Below are positions 1 through 7,535 of a stretch of 20,711 nucleotides of DNA, piece by piece. A program made the translations under genes and the position numbers. Every line of letters starts with the position of its first letter. The first letter of the stretch is position 1. This DNA comes from Gp6-AA40 sp035496255 (GTDB taxonomy: Bacteria > Acidobacteriota > Vicinamibacteria > Vicinamibacterales > UBA2999), in NCBI GenBank assembly GCA_035496255.1, contig DATJEU010000116.1:1-20711 (forward strand), in the 5' to 3' direction. Below the pieces are notes generated by a model. The model ran no database searches. It worked only from the letters and a program-made list of their open reading frames with translations, and had not been told where the DNA came from.

Positions 1-393
1 GCCATCAGCGGCCCCGAAAGCAGTGGCACCGGAACCGCGACGATCACCTTCCACCTGACGCGAGACAGCGGCGGTGCGATCCAGTCGGGAACCGTCGACT
101 TTCAAATCAGCGCGTCCAGTTTCCCGGCGGGCACCAGCATCATTAATGCACACATCCATGGTCCGGCGGGCGCGGGAGCCACCGCCAACGTGCTCATTCC
201 GGTCTCTGGCCTGAGCCCGGCGACGCCGCTGGCTCTCCCGAACGGGTCAGGATCGTTCCAGGTGAATGGCGTCGGGGGGACTGATGCGGCGACGCTGCAG
301 GCGATCATCGACAACCCGGCGAACTACTACTTCAACATCCACTCGTCGTTGAATCCGGGCGGCGTCGCGCGCGGACAGTTGGCGAAGCAGTAA
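1..393 (+). CDS. CHRD-domain secreted protein, C-terminal part (5' end outside window)
   Basis: The reading frame is open from the first base to the TAA at 391-393, giving 130 residues with no start inside the domain, so the gene is cut by the window edge. The sequence matches the CHRD (chordin-like) fold: strand-rich text, NAHIHGPAGAG near residue 50, and the closing block NYYFNIHSSLNPGGVARGQL that is typical of bacterial CHRD proteins. CHRD proteins are usually exported and their biochemical role is poorly known. The final strand is followed at once by the stop, so nothing follows the domain. It faces the MFS gene across a 154-bp spacer with palindromes. The family is clear; the function is unknown. 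Confidence 0.85.
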   Translation, partial: AISGPESSGTGTATITFHLTRDSGGAIQSGTVDFQISASSFPAGTSIINAHIHGPAGAGATANVLIPVSGLSPATPLALPNGSGSFQVNGVGGTDAATLQAIIDNPANYYFNIHSSLNPGGVARGQLAKQ

Positions 394-407
394 TCACAGG
401 TCGGAGA

Positions 408-429
408 AGGCCGACCTGAAGGTCGGCCT
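408..429. repeat. Short palindrome after the CHRD gene, member of the small palindromic family
   Basis: Two 9-base arms (AGGCCGACC at 408-416, GGTCGGCCT at 421-429) enclose the loop TGAA. It lies 14 bases after the CHRD stop between convergent genes, so it could stop transcription from either side, but there is no T-tract for a classic intrinsic terminator. Read on the minus strand it continues from GTAGAGG, resembling the GTAGGG lead-in of copies at 6570, 12482 and 17351. Confidence 0.7.
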
Positions 430-547
430 CTACGAAACGCCAGCACTGACAGCTGGCGGCTGGCGGCCGGCGGGTGGCGGCGGGCGGCTTCCGGTTACAA
501 GTGCCGGCCGGAAGCCGTCGCCCGGAGTCCGCGGCCGGCACGATCGG
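430..547. repeat. GC-rich simple repeat plus hairpin between convergent genes
   Basis: About 448-485 is built from imperfect GGCTGGCGG / GGCGGGTGGC steps. It runs into an inverted repeat, GGCTTCCGG at 486-494 and CCGGAAGCC at 508-516 with a 13-base spacer. No gene is supported here. A bidirectional transcript end is possible but unproven. Confidence 0.55.
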
Positions 548-1849
548 TTAGAGCTTCGTCGTGGACGTCGTTATCGTCGTGCCCGTCGTGGCTGATTGTC
601 TCTGCGTCTCCGCGCGATAGTGGCGCAATTCCGGCGTCGTCGCCGCGACCCACGCGGTCGCCACCATGCACCCGAGACCGCCGCTGATCACTGAGAACGG
701 CGCACCAAGCCACTGGGCGACTGCGCCGGCTTCCAGTTCGCCCAACTGCGGGCCACCCATGAAGAACACCATCCGCACGCCGGTCATCCGCCCGCGCAGC
801 CGGTCGGGCGTTTCGAGCTGGCTGACGATGCTGCGGATGACCATGCTGACGGTGTCGGCCACGCCGGTGAGCGCGAGGCAGGCGAAGGTGATCCAGAACG
901 AGCGCGACAGTCCGAAGCCGACGGTCGCGGCGCCATAGATCACGACGGCCCACAGCAGCACCGGCCCGCGGCTGCGAATGCGATCGGTGAGCGCGATCAT
1001 CGCGATGCTCATGATGACGGCGCCGGCGGCTGGTGCGGCATACAGCCAGCCGTAGCCCTGCGGCCCCACCTGCAGAATGTCCTGCGCGAAGATGGGCAGC
1101 AGCGCCACCGCGGATGAAAAGAACGTCGCGAAGAAGTCGAGCAGCGTCGTCGAGCGCAGCAGCGGCGAGCTGAAGACGAAGCGCAGTCCTTCGACGGCCG
1201 ATTGCCACGACATCGCTTCCCGGTCCACGCCCGGAATGTCTTCCGGCAGGCCGCGCATCATCAGCAGCGCGGCGATGACGAACAGAAACGAAAGGGCGTT
1301 GAGCGCGTAGACCCAGGTCAGGCCAAGCGTGCCGATCAGGATGCCGCCGGCGGCCGGACCCGTGATCGACGCGGCCTGCATCATCGCGGTGTTCAGGCTC
1401 AGCGCGTTGGGCAGGTCGTCACGCGGCACCAGGTTGGGCACGAGCGCCTGCCGCGCCGGCAGATCGAAGGAGCCGATCATCGCGCCGAGCGCGGTGAGCC
1501 CGTAGAGCGCGCCAAGGTTGACGACCCCTCTTGCGGTCATGGCCGCGAGCACGAGCGCGACGATGGCGAGCAGCGTCTGCGTCATCAGCATCAGGCGCTG
1601 CCGGTGCCAGGCGTCCGCCATGACGCCGCCGATCATCGAGAAGATGACGATCGGCACCACGCGCACGAGGCCGACGGCGCCGAGCGCCAGGCCCTTGCGA
1701 TCCGGCGACACGAGCAGCGACACGTGCCAGAGGATGGCCGCCGACTGCATGTTCGAGCCGGTGAACGACACCAGGAACGCGATCCACAGCAGCCGGAAGT
1801 TGCGGTGGCGGAGAGCGGACGCGGCTCCCCATCGAGACAGCGAAGTCAT
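548..1849 (-). CDS. MFS transporter, MFS_3 / EntS-like exporter family
   Basis: This 433-residue protein has the hydrophobic pattern of a 12-helix major facilitator. It starts ALRHRNFRLLWIAFLVSFTGS, a typical MFS_3 opening, and carries GGVMADAWHRQRLML between helices 2 and 3 (the family's conserved cytoplasmic loop) and FDLPARQALVPNLVPRDDL around residue 130. The relatives are proton-driven exporters of siderophores, drugs or macrolides in the inner membrane; the substrate cannot be read from the sequence. The C-terminal tail after about residue 410 is polar and Thr-rich. The gene lies 40 bp downstream of the hybrid kinase on the same strand, so they may be co-transcribed, but a hairpin sits between them. 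No clear Shine-Dalgarno sequence precedes the ATG. Confidence 0.85.
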   Translation of the reverse strand: MTSLSRWGAASALRHRNFRLLWIAFLVSFTGSNMQSAAILWHVSLLVSPDRKGLALGAVGLVRVVPIVIFSMIGGVMADAWHRQRLMLMTQTLLAIVALVLAAMTARGVVNLGALYGLTALGAMIGSFDLPARQALVPNLVPRDDLPNALSLNTAMMQAASITGPAAGGILIGTLGLTWVYALNALSFLFVIAALLMMRGLPEDIPGVDREAMSWQSAVEGLRFVFSSPLLRSTTLLDFFATFFSSAVALLPIFAQDILQVGPQGYGWLYAAPAAGAVIMSIAMIALTDRIRSRGPVLLWAVVIYGAATVGFGLSRSFWITFACLALTGVADTVSMVIRSIVSQLETPDRLRGRMTGVRMVFFMGGPQLGELEAGAVAQWLGAPFSVISGGLGCMVATAWVAATTPELRHYRAETQRQSATTGTTITTSTTKL

Positions 1850-1873
1850 CGGGCGAGTGGTCAGAGAGATTGT

Positions 1874-1903
1874 CGATCGGCTGGTGCGTTCACGAGCCGA
1901 TCG
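1874..1903 (-). terminator. Hairpin over the kinase stop codon, possible terminator or attenuator
   Basis: Perfect 9-base arms (CGATCGGCT at 1874-1882, AGCCGATCG at 1895-1903) with a 12-base spacer overlap the stop codon of the histidine kinase (1890-1892) and precede the MFS gene. No T-tract follows on the minus strand, so a role in lowering read-through is only a suggestion. Confidence 0.4.
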
Positions 1904-3092
1904 TGCGCTGGGCGAGCGACGCGATGACGGTCACGAGTTCCGCCGGTTCGACCGGCTTCGGCACGTGCGACTGGAAGCCGGCGAGCAGCGCCTTCACACG
2001 GTCCTCGGTGCGCGCGTAGGCAGTAAGTGCGACTGCCGGCATCCGGCGCAGCTCCGGTTGATCGCTGTGTCGCAGGCGGCGGATCAGATCGTAGCCATTG
2101 ATGTCCGGCATCTCGATGTCGCTGACGAGTACATCGGGCGGGTTCGCCAGCATGAACTCGAATGCCGCATCGGCGCTCTCGGCCAGTGCCACATCCGCCC
2201 CGTACTGCCGCAGCGCGATGAGCAACAGTTCCCGTGCATCCGCGTCATCGTCGACCACCAGCACGCGAACGCCGTTGAGCGAGGAGCTGGTCTCGAGCGG
2301 CGGGTACGCGTTTGCGCCTTCGACGCTGGTGACCGAGCGCCCGACGAGGACGGGCAGTTCGACAGTGAAGGTCGCCCCCTTGCCCATACCGTCGCTCGTC
2401 GCACTCACGGTGCCGGCGTGCGCTTCCACGAGGTGACGCACGATGGCGAGTCCGAGGCCGAGGCCGGTCCGCTTCGGCGTGCCCTGACCGGCCGCCTGGC
2501 GGAAGCGATCGAAGACGTACGGCAGGAACTCCTTGTCGATGCCCCGGCCGGTGTCGGAGACCGCGATTCGCACGAGTCCGACATCCTGATGTACGTCAAC
2601 GTGCACCGTGCCGCTGCGGGGCGTGAATTTGATCGAGTTCGACAGCAGGTTCCAGATCACCTGTTGCAGCCGCTGCGCGTCGCCGGAGACGGGGCCGACC
2701 GATCCGATCGCGCTGGTCAGCGCGACGCCGCGTGCATCGGCCGTGGGCTGCACGGTTTCGAGCGTTTCGCGGACGACATCGCCGACATCGACGGTTCGCA
2801 TCTCGAGCCGCAGCTTGCCGGAGACGATGCGCGAGACGTCGAGCAGATCTTCGATGAGCTGCGCCTGCGCCTGGGCGTTGCGCTCGATGGTTTCCAGTGC
2901 GCGCGGCACGTTATCGGATGGCAATGTTCCCGCGCGAAGCATCCGCGCCCATCCGAGGATCGCGTTGAGCGGCGTACGAAGCTCGTGCGAGAGGACGGCG
3001 AGGAATTCGTCCTTCAGGCGATTGGCTTCTTCCGCCGCCGCCAGCGCCGCGCGGAGCTTCTCGTCGTGGGAGTCAGGAGCCGCTGTACTCAC
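1890..3092 (-). CDS. Hybrid sensor histidine kinase / response regulator
   Basis: The protein has a HisKA domain with H-box LSHELRTPLNAILGW (His at about residue 36), then HATPase_c with N-box NLLSNSIKF, G1 DTGRGID, F-box FDRF and G2 GLGLGLAIV, then a receiver domain with VVDDDA, phosphoacceptor DVLVSDIEMP and Lys in HVPKP. It is a complete soluble hybrid kinase with no visible sensor or membrane segment, so its input domain must be another protein or be absent. I chose the GTG at 3092 (400 residues) because codons before it lose the GC3 bias of the gene. An ATG at 3212 in the same frame gives 440 residues but overlaps the end of the ThuA gene by 38 bp. Neither start has a good Shine-Dalgarno sequence. 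No DNA-binding output domain is present; the partner regulator is unknown. Confidence 0.9.
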   Translation of the reverse strand: MSTAAPDSHDEKLRAALAAAEEANRLKDEFLAVLSHELRTPLNAILGWARMLRAGTLPSDNVPRALETIERNAQAQAQLIEDLLDVSRIVSGKLRLEMRTVDVGDVVRETLETVQPTADARGVALTSAIGSVGPVSGDAQRLQQVIWNLLSNSIKFTPRSGTVHVDVHQDVGLVRIAVSDTGRGIDKEFLPYVFDRFRQAAGQGTPKRTGLGLGLAIVRHLVEAHAGTVSATSDGMGKGATFTVELPVLVGRSVTSVEGANAYPPLETSSSLNGVRVLVVDDDADARELLLIALRQYGADVALAESADAAFEFMLANPPDVLVSDIEMPDINGYDLIRRLRHSDQPELRRMPAVALTAYARTEDRVKALLAGFQSHVPKPVEPAELVTVIASLAQRTIGS

Positions 3093-3174
3093 GATGATCG
3101 ATTGTACTGGCGCGTGATCGATTGGTAGCCGGACTGTAACGGAGTCGGCGGAGGTAGTAGAGAAGAGCCGTCCG

Positions 3175-4116
3175 TCACCTCTTGATATCGAGGTTGTCGA
3201 GACCATTGGCATATCGCGGATCCATGGCTGCCAGGTCGGCGCGATACGAGACGCTGTTTGCGGTTGGGAAATTGCCGGGCACCTTCTGCGTCACCTGACC
3301 GGTGGCGGCCCACTCGGCGCCGCGCTGGAACGTGACGACGAAGTCCACCGAGCTCAGGGCGACGATGTCGTGGCCGAACGTGGTGTGGAAGACGCGGCCC
3401 TTGCCGTAGTTCAGCGCCATCAGCATCGGCTCGTCCACGCCGCTGCCGCTGTTCCGCGGATCGGAGAACGCGGTGGCGAGCACGTCCATGTGCTTTCCCG
3501 GTCCGTGCAGGCGCGCATAGAGCTCGTCGCCCTGGTGCATGAACATCGGCGGCAGCCCCTTCATGATCGGATGCGACGCGTCGCGCACGGTCACCTGGAA
3601 TGGCGTCCGCTTGCCGTGACTGCCGGCGCGGCCCGGCGACGGATCCGAAGCGAGCTTGCCGTCGCGGAAGAACCAATGCGGCCCGGCATGTTCGTCGCGA
3701 TTCCGCCATCCGCCGACGCCGATCATCTCGTTGAACGCCGGCCAGCCGGGAAACGCATTGTCAGCCGCGTGCACCGACACGAAGCCGCCGCCATCGCCGA
3801 CGTATTGTTCAAACGACGCCTTCAGCTCGGCCGGCCACCGGTCATCCGGTGCGTCGTAGTTCATCACCACCACGCGATAGCGGCTGAAATCCGGAGTGAA
3901 CCCGGCAAGCGTTCCAGTTGCCGCCGGCGCGGTCACCACGTCTGTCGCGAAGAGCCCCGTCTCGTCGAGCATCTTCTTCAGCACCGGCGTGACGTGCTGC
4001 CAGTCGTGATACGGACCGCCGCTCTCGCCGTCGAGAATCATGACCGCGATCGGCGCCGCGGCGTGGACGCTGATCGTCAGCACGGCCGCGATGAGCGCGA
4101 ATGCAACTCGTTTCAT
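3175..4116 (-). CDS. ThuA-like domain protein, secreted
   Basis: The 313-residue protein begins with a Sec signal peptide (MKRVAFALIAAVLTISVHAA). It continues with a ThuA-like, glutamine-amidotransferase-type fold: VMILDGESGGPYHDWQHVTPVLKKML, GGGFVSVHAADNAFPGW and GKGRVFHTTFGHD. ThuA relatives are linked to trehalose and other sugar use, often beside Gfo/Idh oxidoreductases and TIM-barrel isomerases, as here. The start at 4116 is set by an ATGA overlap with the upstream gene's stop and by GGGAGG ten bases before it; an upstream in-frame start at 4197 would be buried in the preceding gene and lose the signal peptide. It is the last gene of a three-gene operon and would act in the periplasm, unlike its two cytoplasmic-looking partners. 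Confidence 0.88.
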   Translation of the reverse strand: MKRVAFALIAAVLTISVHAAAPIAVMILDGESGGPYHDWQHVTPVLKKMLDETGLFATDVVTAPAATGTLAGFTPDFSRYRVVVMNYDAPDDRWPAELKASFEQYVGDGGGFVSVHAADNAFPGWPAFNEMIGVGGWRNRDEHAGPHWFFRDGKLASDPSPGRAGSHGKRTPFQVTVRDASHPIMKGLPPMFMHQGDELYARLHGPGKHMDVLATAFSDPRNSGSGVDEPMLMALNYGKGRVFHTTFGHDIVALSSVDFVVTFQRGAEWAATGQVTQKVPGNFPTANSVSYRADLAAMDPRYANGLDNLDIKR

Positions 4117-5360
4117 GAGCGGTAGGCCTCCCGTCCGGTCCCCTGCACCGGGATGCTTTGCGCGGCGAGGACCTGGTGCTGCAGTGCGAACATGCACGCG
4201 GCGGCCTCGTCGATCTTGCGGACGAATGCGATCGACCCCTGCAGGATCGGCTTCAGTCTCTCGCGATTCTGGACCCGCGCGGGGCCGTACTCGTGCTCGA
4301 CGACGAGGTGCGTGTTCGCGGCATCCAGCGGCAGCAGCTCACGCGCGGCGAGTTGATGGTCGAGCCAGTCGACGGTGCGGTTCTGCAGATACGCGAGCGG
4401 ATCGTGCCGCGCGGTGCCCGGCAGCTCGTGCTCGCACAGCACCACCTGCTTCTTCCAGGCATTGAGCTGGTCCGCCGGCTTCGGCGACGGCGTGCCATCA
4501 ATCCAATCGCCCCTCCCCATCGTCTGCCCGCCGTATCCCCACTCCGACACCCCTTTCGCGTTCACGACCTGGCCCTTGACGTGGAAGCCGCCGATGAGGA
4601 ACGCGTAGCCGCTGTCCTTCAGGAACTGGAAGATCGATCGCGTGTCCTGTCCCATCAGGACCGCGTGGGACGGGTCGTAGTGAATGCGGAATCGATCGCC
4701 GACGCCGTGCTTCTCGCAGATGCGATACAACGCGATCCACGCGCCAGGCGTGTAGGCAATGTTGTTGTGCCAGTTGTCGCCGGTCGTCCAGCCGGGCATC
4801 GGACACTGCTCGACGCGATAGGTGAGCCCGCGCGACCTCGCTTCCTTCAGCAACGGGACGAAGTGCTGTTCGAAGTCGACCAGGTTCTCGTCCATGCTGT
4901 GCTGCTGGTTGCGGCCGACGAAGCCGCACACCGCATCGACGCCGAGCAGCACCGCGGCGTCGAACACGCGCAGCAGGAAGTCGTGTTTCTGCCTGCGCGT
5001 CGCGGCATCGTGATGCAGCAGGTTGTCGAAGTAGGCGATGTCCGACAGGCGCGTGCCGGTCGCCTTGATCGCCTGTTCAACGCGCCGCGCGCGCGCGCGG
5101 TCGAACGGCTGACGAAGATCGAGCGTGTTGGCGACCGGATCGAGCATCGCCTCGGGCGGCACATCGGTCTGTGAGGGATGGACCGCCGCCGAGAGCTGGA
5201 TGTACTCCGCACCGAGCTCGCGCGCGAACGCGAGCCAGTCTTCGATTGCCTTGTCGGGATCCGCGTCCCGCTCCTCCCGCGGCGTCAGTTCCTGCAGCGC
5301 CGCGGTGAGCACGCCGACTTTCATGAACTTCGGTTGAAACGGTGCCGCTGGTGTGCTCAC
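4113..5360 (-). CDS. TIM-barrel sugar phosphate isomerase/epimerase-like protein
   Basis: The 415-residue protein belongs to the xylose-isomerase-like / AP endonuclease 2 superfamily. Candidate metal-site residues are Glu in TYRVEQCPMPGW, Asp and His in RIHYDPSHAVLMG, His in GGFHVKG and Glu in VVEHEYGP. Family members isomerise or epimerise sugars, inositols or keto-sugars in the cytoplasm, commonly with Gfo/Idh/MocA enzymes. I chose GTG at 5360: it overlaps the TGA of the upstream gene in the four bases GTGA, and GGAGGT lies six bases before it. ATG at 5324 (MKVGVLTAAL) is the alternative and begins the conserved domain. It is the middle gene of the operon. The C-terminal 40 residues after the barrel look family-specific. 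The substrate is not determinable. Confidence 0.88.
   Translation of the reverse strand: MSTPAAPFQPKFMKVGVLTAALQELTPREERDADPDKAIEDWLAFARELGAEYIQLSAAVHPSQTDVPPEAMLDPVANTLDLRQPFDRARARRVEQAIKATGTRLSDIAYFDNLLHHDAATRRQKHDFLLRVFDAAVLLGVDAVCGFVGRNQQHSMDENLVDFEQHFVPLLKEARSRGLTYRVEQCPMPGWTTGDNWHNNIAYTPGAWIALYRICEKHGVGDRFRIHYDPSHAVLMGQDTRSIFQFLKDSGYAFLIGGFHVKGQVVNAKGVSEWGYGGQTMGRGDWIDGTPSPKPADQLNAWKKQVVLCEHELPGTARHDPLAYLQNRTVDWLDHQLAARELLPLDAANTHLVVEHEYGPARVQNRERLKPILQGSIAFVRKIDEAAACMFALQHQVLAAQSIPVQGTGREAYRS
4114..4132 (-). promoter_or_regulatory. Ribosome binding site fixing the ATG start of the ThuA-like gene
   Basis: On the minus strand GGGAGG (4132-4127) precedes the ATG at 4116 by ten bases, inside the end of the TIM-barrel gene. 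The ATGA overlap (4116-4113) joins the two genes. Confidence 0.65.
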
Positions 5361-6514
5361 GCCCCGACCTCCGTCCACACGCCACCGTTCTTCGCGCTCT
5401 CGAGAATCGCTTCGACGATGGCGTTAGCGCGGTAGCCGTCGGCAAAGGTGGCGACCGTTGGCGGAAGCGCGCGATACGGTGTGCCGCCCGCGATGACGGC
5501 GTAGATGTCGCGCATCAGATTGCAGAAGGCGTCGGCCCACGCTTCCTGGTGACCGCCGGGCAGGTGCGCGTAGCCGCGCGCCTCCGGGCCGATCAGCGAC
5601 GGATCCTTCTGGAGAATCTCATTCGGCCGGTCGCGATGGCCGAACCAGAGTTCGTTCTGGTGTTCCTGGCGCCAGCCGATCGACGCCTTCGAGCCGCAGA
5701 CCTCGAGCACGAGATCGTTCTTGTGGCCGCCGCAGACCTGGCCCACCGAGAAGGTGCCCTTGGCGCCGTTCTCGAATCGCACGAGCACCGACGCGAGGTC
5801 TTCGACCTGAATGCTGACTTCCTCAGTCGCCTGCGCGTCGCCGGTCTGAAAGGCCTCGCGTGAGCCGCGCGGCTTCTTCCGCTTCGGGATCACCGTGGTG
5901 ATGTCGCCGAGCACGTGGGTGATGTGGAGACCGGTCACGTGCTGCGCGAGATCGCACCAGTGCGAGCCGATGTCGCCGAGTGCCGACGAGGCGCCGCCCT
6001 TTTCGGTGTCGAGGCGCCACGAGTAGTCGGTGTCCTTGAGCAGCCAGTCCTGCAGGTAGTAGCCACGGATGAAGCGCGGTGTGCCGATGTCGCCGTGCGC
6101 GATCGCGCCGCGCGCATGCTGCACCAGCGGATTGCCGCGGTAGTTGAAGGTCACGGCGGTGACGACGCCGGCGCGGCTCGCCTCGTCCATCAGTTGTCGC
6201 GATTGCGCGGCCGTCATCGCCAGCGGCTTGTCCGACACGACGTGCTTGCCCTTCGCGAGCGCCGCGGATGTGACCTCGTAGTGGAGGTAATTCGGCGTCG
6301 CGTTGTGCACCACGTGGACGTCAGGGTCGTCGAGCAGCGCCTGGTAACTGCCGTAGCCTCGCCGAGCGCCGAGCGCCTCCGCCTTCTGCCTGCCCGACGC
6401 CTCGGTGCTGCCGGCGACGGCAACGATGTCGACGAAGCCGAGGCGGCGGACGGCGTCGACGTGATGCGGCCCGACGAAGCCGGCGCCGACCAGTCCCATG
6501 CCTATGCGGTTCAA
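5357..6514 (-). CDS. Gfo/Idh/MocA family NAD(P)-dependent oxidoreductase
   Basis: The 385-residue protein has the N-terminal Rossmann motif GLVGAGFVGPHHVDAV, the KHVVSDKPLAM block (the EKP-type catalytic lysine region) near residue 95, and the second-domain signature GDIGSHWCDLAQHVTG holding the usual Asp/His pair. Family members oxidise or reduce sugars, inositols or glycosides with NAD(P) in the cytoplasm. The first codon is TTG at 6514, supported by GGAGGG five bases upstream; an ATG five codons later (MGLVGAG) lacks that spacing. It is the first gene of the operon with the TIM-barrel and ThuA genes. Its upstream region carries three stacked palindromes and is shared with the divergent cytochrome gene. 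Confidence 0.92.
   Translation of the reverse strand: MNRIGMGLVGAGFVGPHHVDAVRRLGFVDIVAVAGSTEASGRQKAEALGARRGYGSYQALLDDPDVHVVHNATPNYLHYEVTSAALAKGKHVVSDKPLAMTAAQSRQLMDEASRAGVVTAVTFNYRGNPLVQHARGAIAHGDIGTPRFIRGYYLQDWLLKDTDYSWRLDTEKGGASSALGDIGSHWCDLAQHVTGLHITHVLGDITTVIPKRKKPRGSREAFQTGDAQATEEVSIQVEDLASVLVRFENGAKGTFSVGQVCGGHKNDLVLEVCGSKASIGWRQEHQNELWFGHRDRPNEILQKDPSLIGPEARGYAHLPGGHQEAWADAFCNLMRDIYAVIAGGTPYRALPPTVATFADGYRANAIVEAILESAKNGGVWTEVGA
5358..5372 (-). promoter_or_regulatory. Ribosome binding site fixing the GTG start of the TIM-barrel gene
   Basis: On the minus strand GGAGGT (5372-5367) is followed by six bases and then GTG at 5360, whose last bases are also the TGA of the Gfo/Idh gene. This 4-bp overlap suggests translational coupling. 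Confidence 0.75.
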
Positions 6515-6525
6515 ATGATCCCTCC
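6512..6525 (-). promoter_or_regulatory. Ribosome binding site supporting the TTG start of the Gfo/Idh gene
   Basis: On the minus strand GGAGGG (6525-6520) is followed by five bases and TTG at 6514. No other nearby start has such a site. Confidence 0.6.
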
Positions 6526-6527
6526 AA

Positions 6528-6595
6528 GGCGCGTCTACAAAGCAAGACGCGCCCTACAGGTACCTGTAGGGCCGGTCTTGCCTTTTAGACCGGCC
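6528..6595. repeat. Three abutting palindromes in the divergent intergenic region
   Basis: Palindrome 1 pairs 6528-6536 with 6545-6553. Palindrome 2 is a perfect 22-base palindrome at 6551-6572 centred on GGTACC. Palindrome 3 pairs 6570-6578 with 6587-6595. Neighbouring arms share bases, so the hairpins compete. The third has the CTGTAGGG lead-in of the small palindromic family. They lie between the divergent Gfo/Idh operon and cytochrome gene, where both promoters should be; no clear -35/-10 boxes could be picked out. Confidence 0.75.
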
Positions 6596-6680
6596 GTGAC
6601 CGTCTGCTGCGGATCGCCATCAACGTCCGCGACGGATCGCGTTGACGCGCCAGGCCGCGCCGATGATACTCGGTGCCGCC

Positions 6681-7535
6681 ATGAGGAACGTCACGGTGGT
6701 TGCGGTCGCGATCTGGCTCGCGACGCTCTGGTCGATCAGTCCCGCGGCACAAGGCGGGCGCGGGCAGGGGAGTCCGGCGTCGGTCCGGCCGCCGCAAACG
6801 GCGACGGCGCAGCAGTATCCGCAGGAGCAGGTGGATACCGGCCGCGCGCGGTTTGCGGCGCAGTGCGGGTTCTGTCACGGCCGCGACGCGGGCGGCGGCG
6901 AAACCGGACCGGACCTCACGCGTTCCGAACTCGTCGCGTCCGACCTGCGCGGCGACCGCATCGCGCCGCTCGTCCGCTCCGGCCGTCCCGACAAGGGGAT
7001 GCCGTCCTTCACGCTTCCCGATGCCGACGTCGCCGCCATCGTCGCCTTCATCCACGATCAGAAGAGGCAGGCCGACAGCGCCGTCGGTGGACGCCGGACG
7101 GTGGACGCGGCGGACCTGCAGACGGGCAATGCGACGGCCGGCGAACGCTATTTCGCGACGGCGTGCGCGCGTTGCCATTCGGCGACCGGAGATCTGAAGG
7201 GCGTCGCCACACGGATCGCGCAGCCGCTCACGCTGCTGCAGCGCATGCTGTATCCCGCTCCGGCGCCCGCGGGTCGCGGTGGTCCGGATCCGTCCCGGAT
7301 CCCGCAGTCGGTGACGGTGACCCTGAAGTCCGGCGAGAAGTTCAGCGGCAAGCTCGCCTATCGAGACGAGTTCACGATCGCGCTGTTCGACGCCGGCGGC
7401 TTCCAGCATTCATGGCCGACGTCGCAGGTGACGTTCGCGGTCGATGATCCGCTGCAGGGGCACATCGATCAACTGGCGAAGTACACCGACGCCGACATGC
7501 ACGATGTGCTTGCTTACCTTCTGACATTGAAATGA
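6681..7535 (+). CDS. Diheme c-type cytochrome, exported
   Basis: The 284-residue protein starts with a signal peptide (MRNVTVVAVAIWLATLWS, cleavage near PAAQG) and has two heme-binding CxxCH sites, CGFCH at residues 62-66 and CARCH at 162-166. GMPSF near residue 107 supplies the likely Met ligand of the first heme. Between the second site and the end is a beta-rich stretch, VTVTLKSGEKFSGKLAYRDE, seen in cytochromes that accompany quinoproteins. It should accept electrons in the periplasm from the dehydrogenase whose ATG overlaps its stop (ATGA at 7532-7535). In-frame earlier starts exist at 6642 (TTG) and 6663 (ATG), but 6681 gives the cleanest signal peptide. Confidence 0.88.
   Translation: MRNVTVVAVAIWLATLWSISPAAQGGRGQGSPASVRPPQTATAQQYPQEQVDTGRARFAAQCGFCHGRDAGGGETGPDLTRSELVASDLRGDRIAPLVRSGRPDKGMPSFTLPDADVAAIVAFIHDQKRQADSAVGGRRTVDAADLQTGNATAGERYFATACARCHSATGDLKGVATRIAQPLTLLQRMLYPAPAPAGRGGPDPSRIPQSVTVTLKSGEKFSGKLAYRDEFTIALFDAGGFQHSWPTSQVTFAVDDPLQGHIDQLAKYTDADMHDVLAYLLTLK

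Noticed and set aside
408..516. Classic intrinsic terminators after the CHRD gene
   Set aside because: The hairpins are strong, but neither has a T-tract on either strand, so they are listed as repeats.
1518..3128. 536-codon plus-strand frame opposite the histidine kinase
   Set aside because: It is antisense to complete HisKA, HATPase and receiver motifs, and its composition is Arg/Asp-rich without motifs.
3175..4197. Longer 340-residue start for the ThuA-like protein
   Set aside because: The first 27 residues lie in the coding region of the TIM-barrel gene and would bury the signal peptide; the ATG at 4116 has a Shine-Dalgarno sequence and an ATGA overlap.
5915..7447. 510-codon plus-strand frame across the divergent region
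   Set aside because: It runs opposite the Gfo/Idh gene and then out of frame through the cytochrome gene; neither half has a motif.
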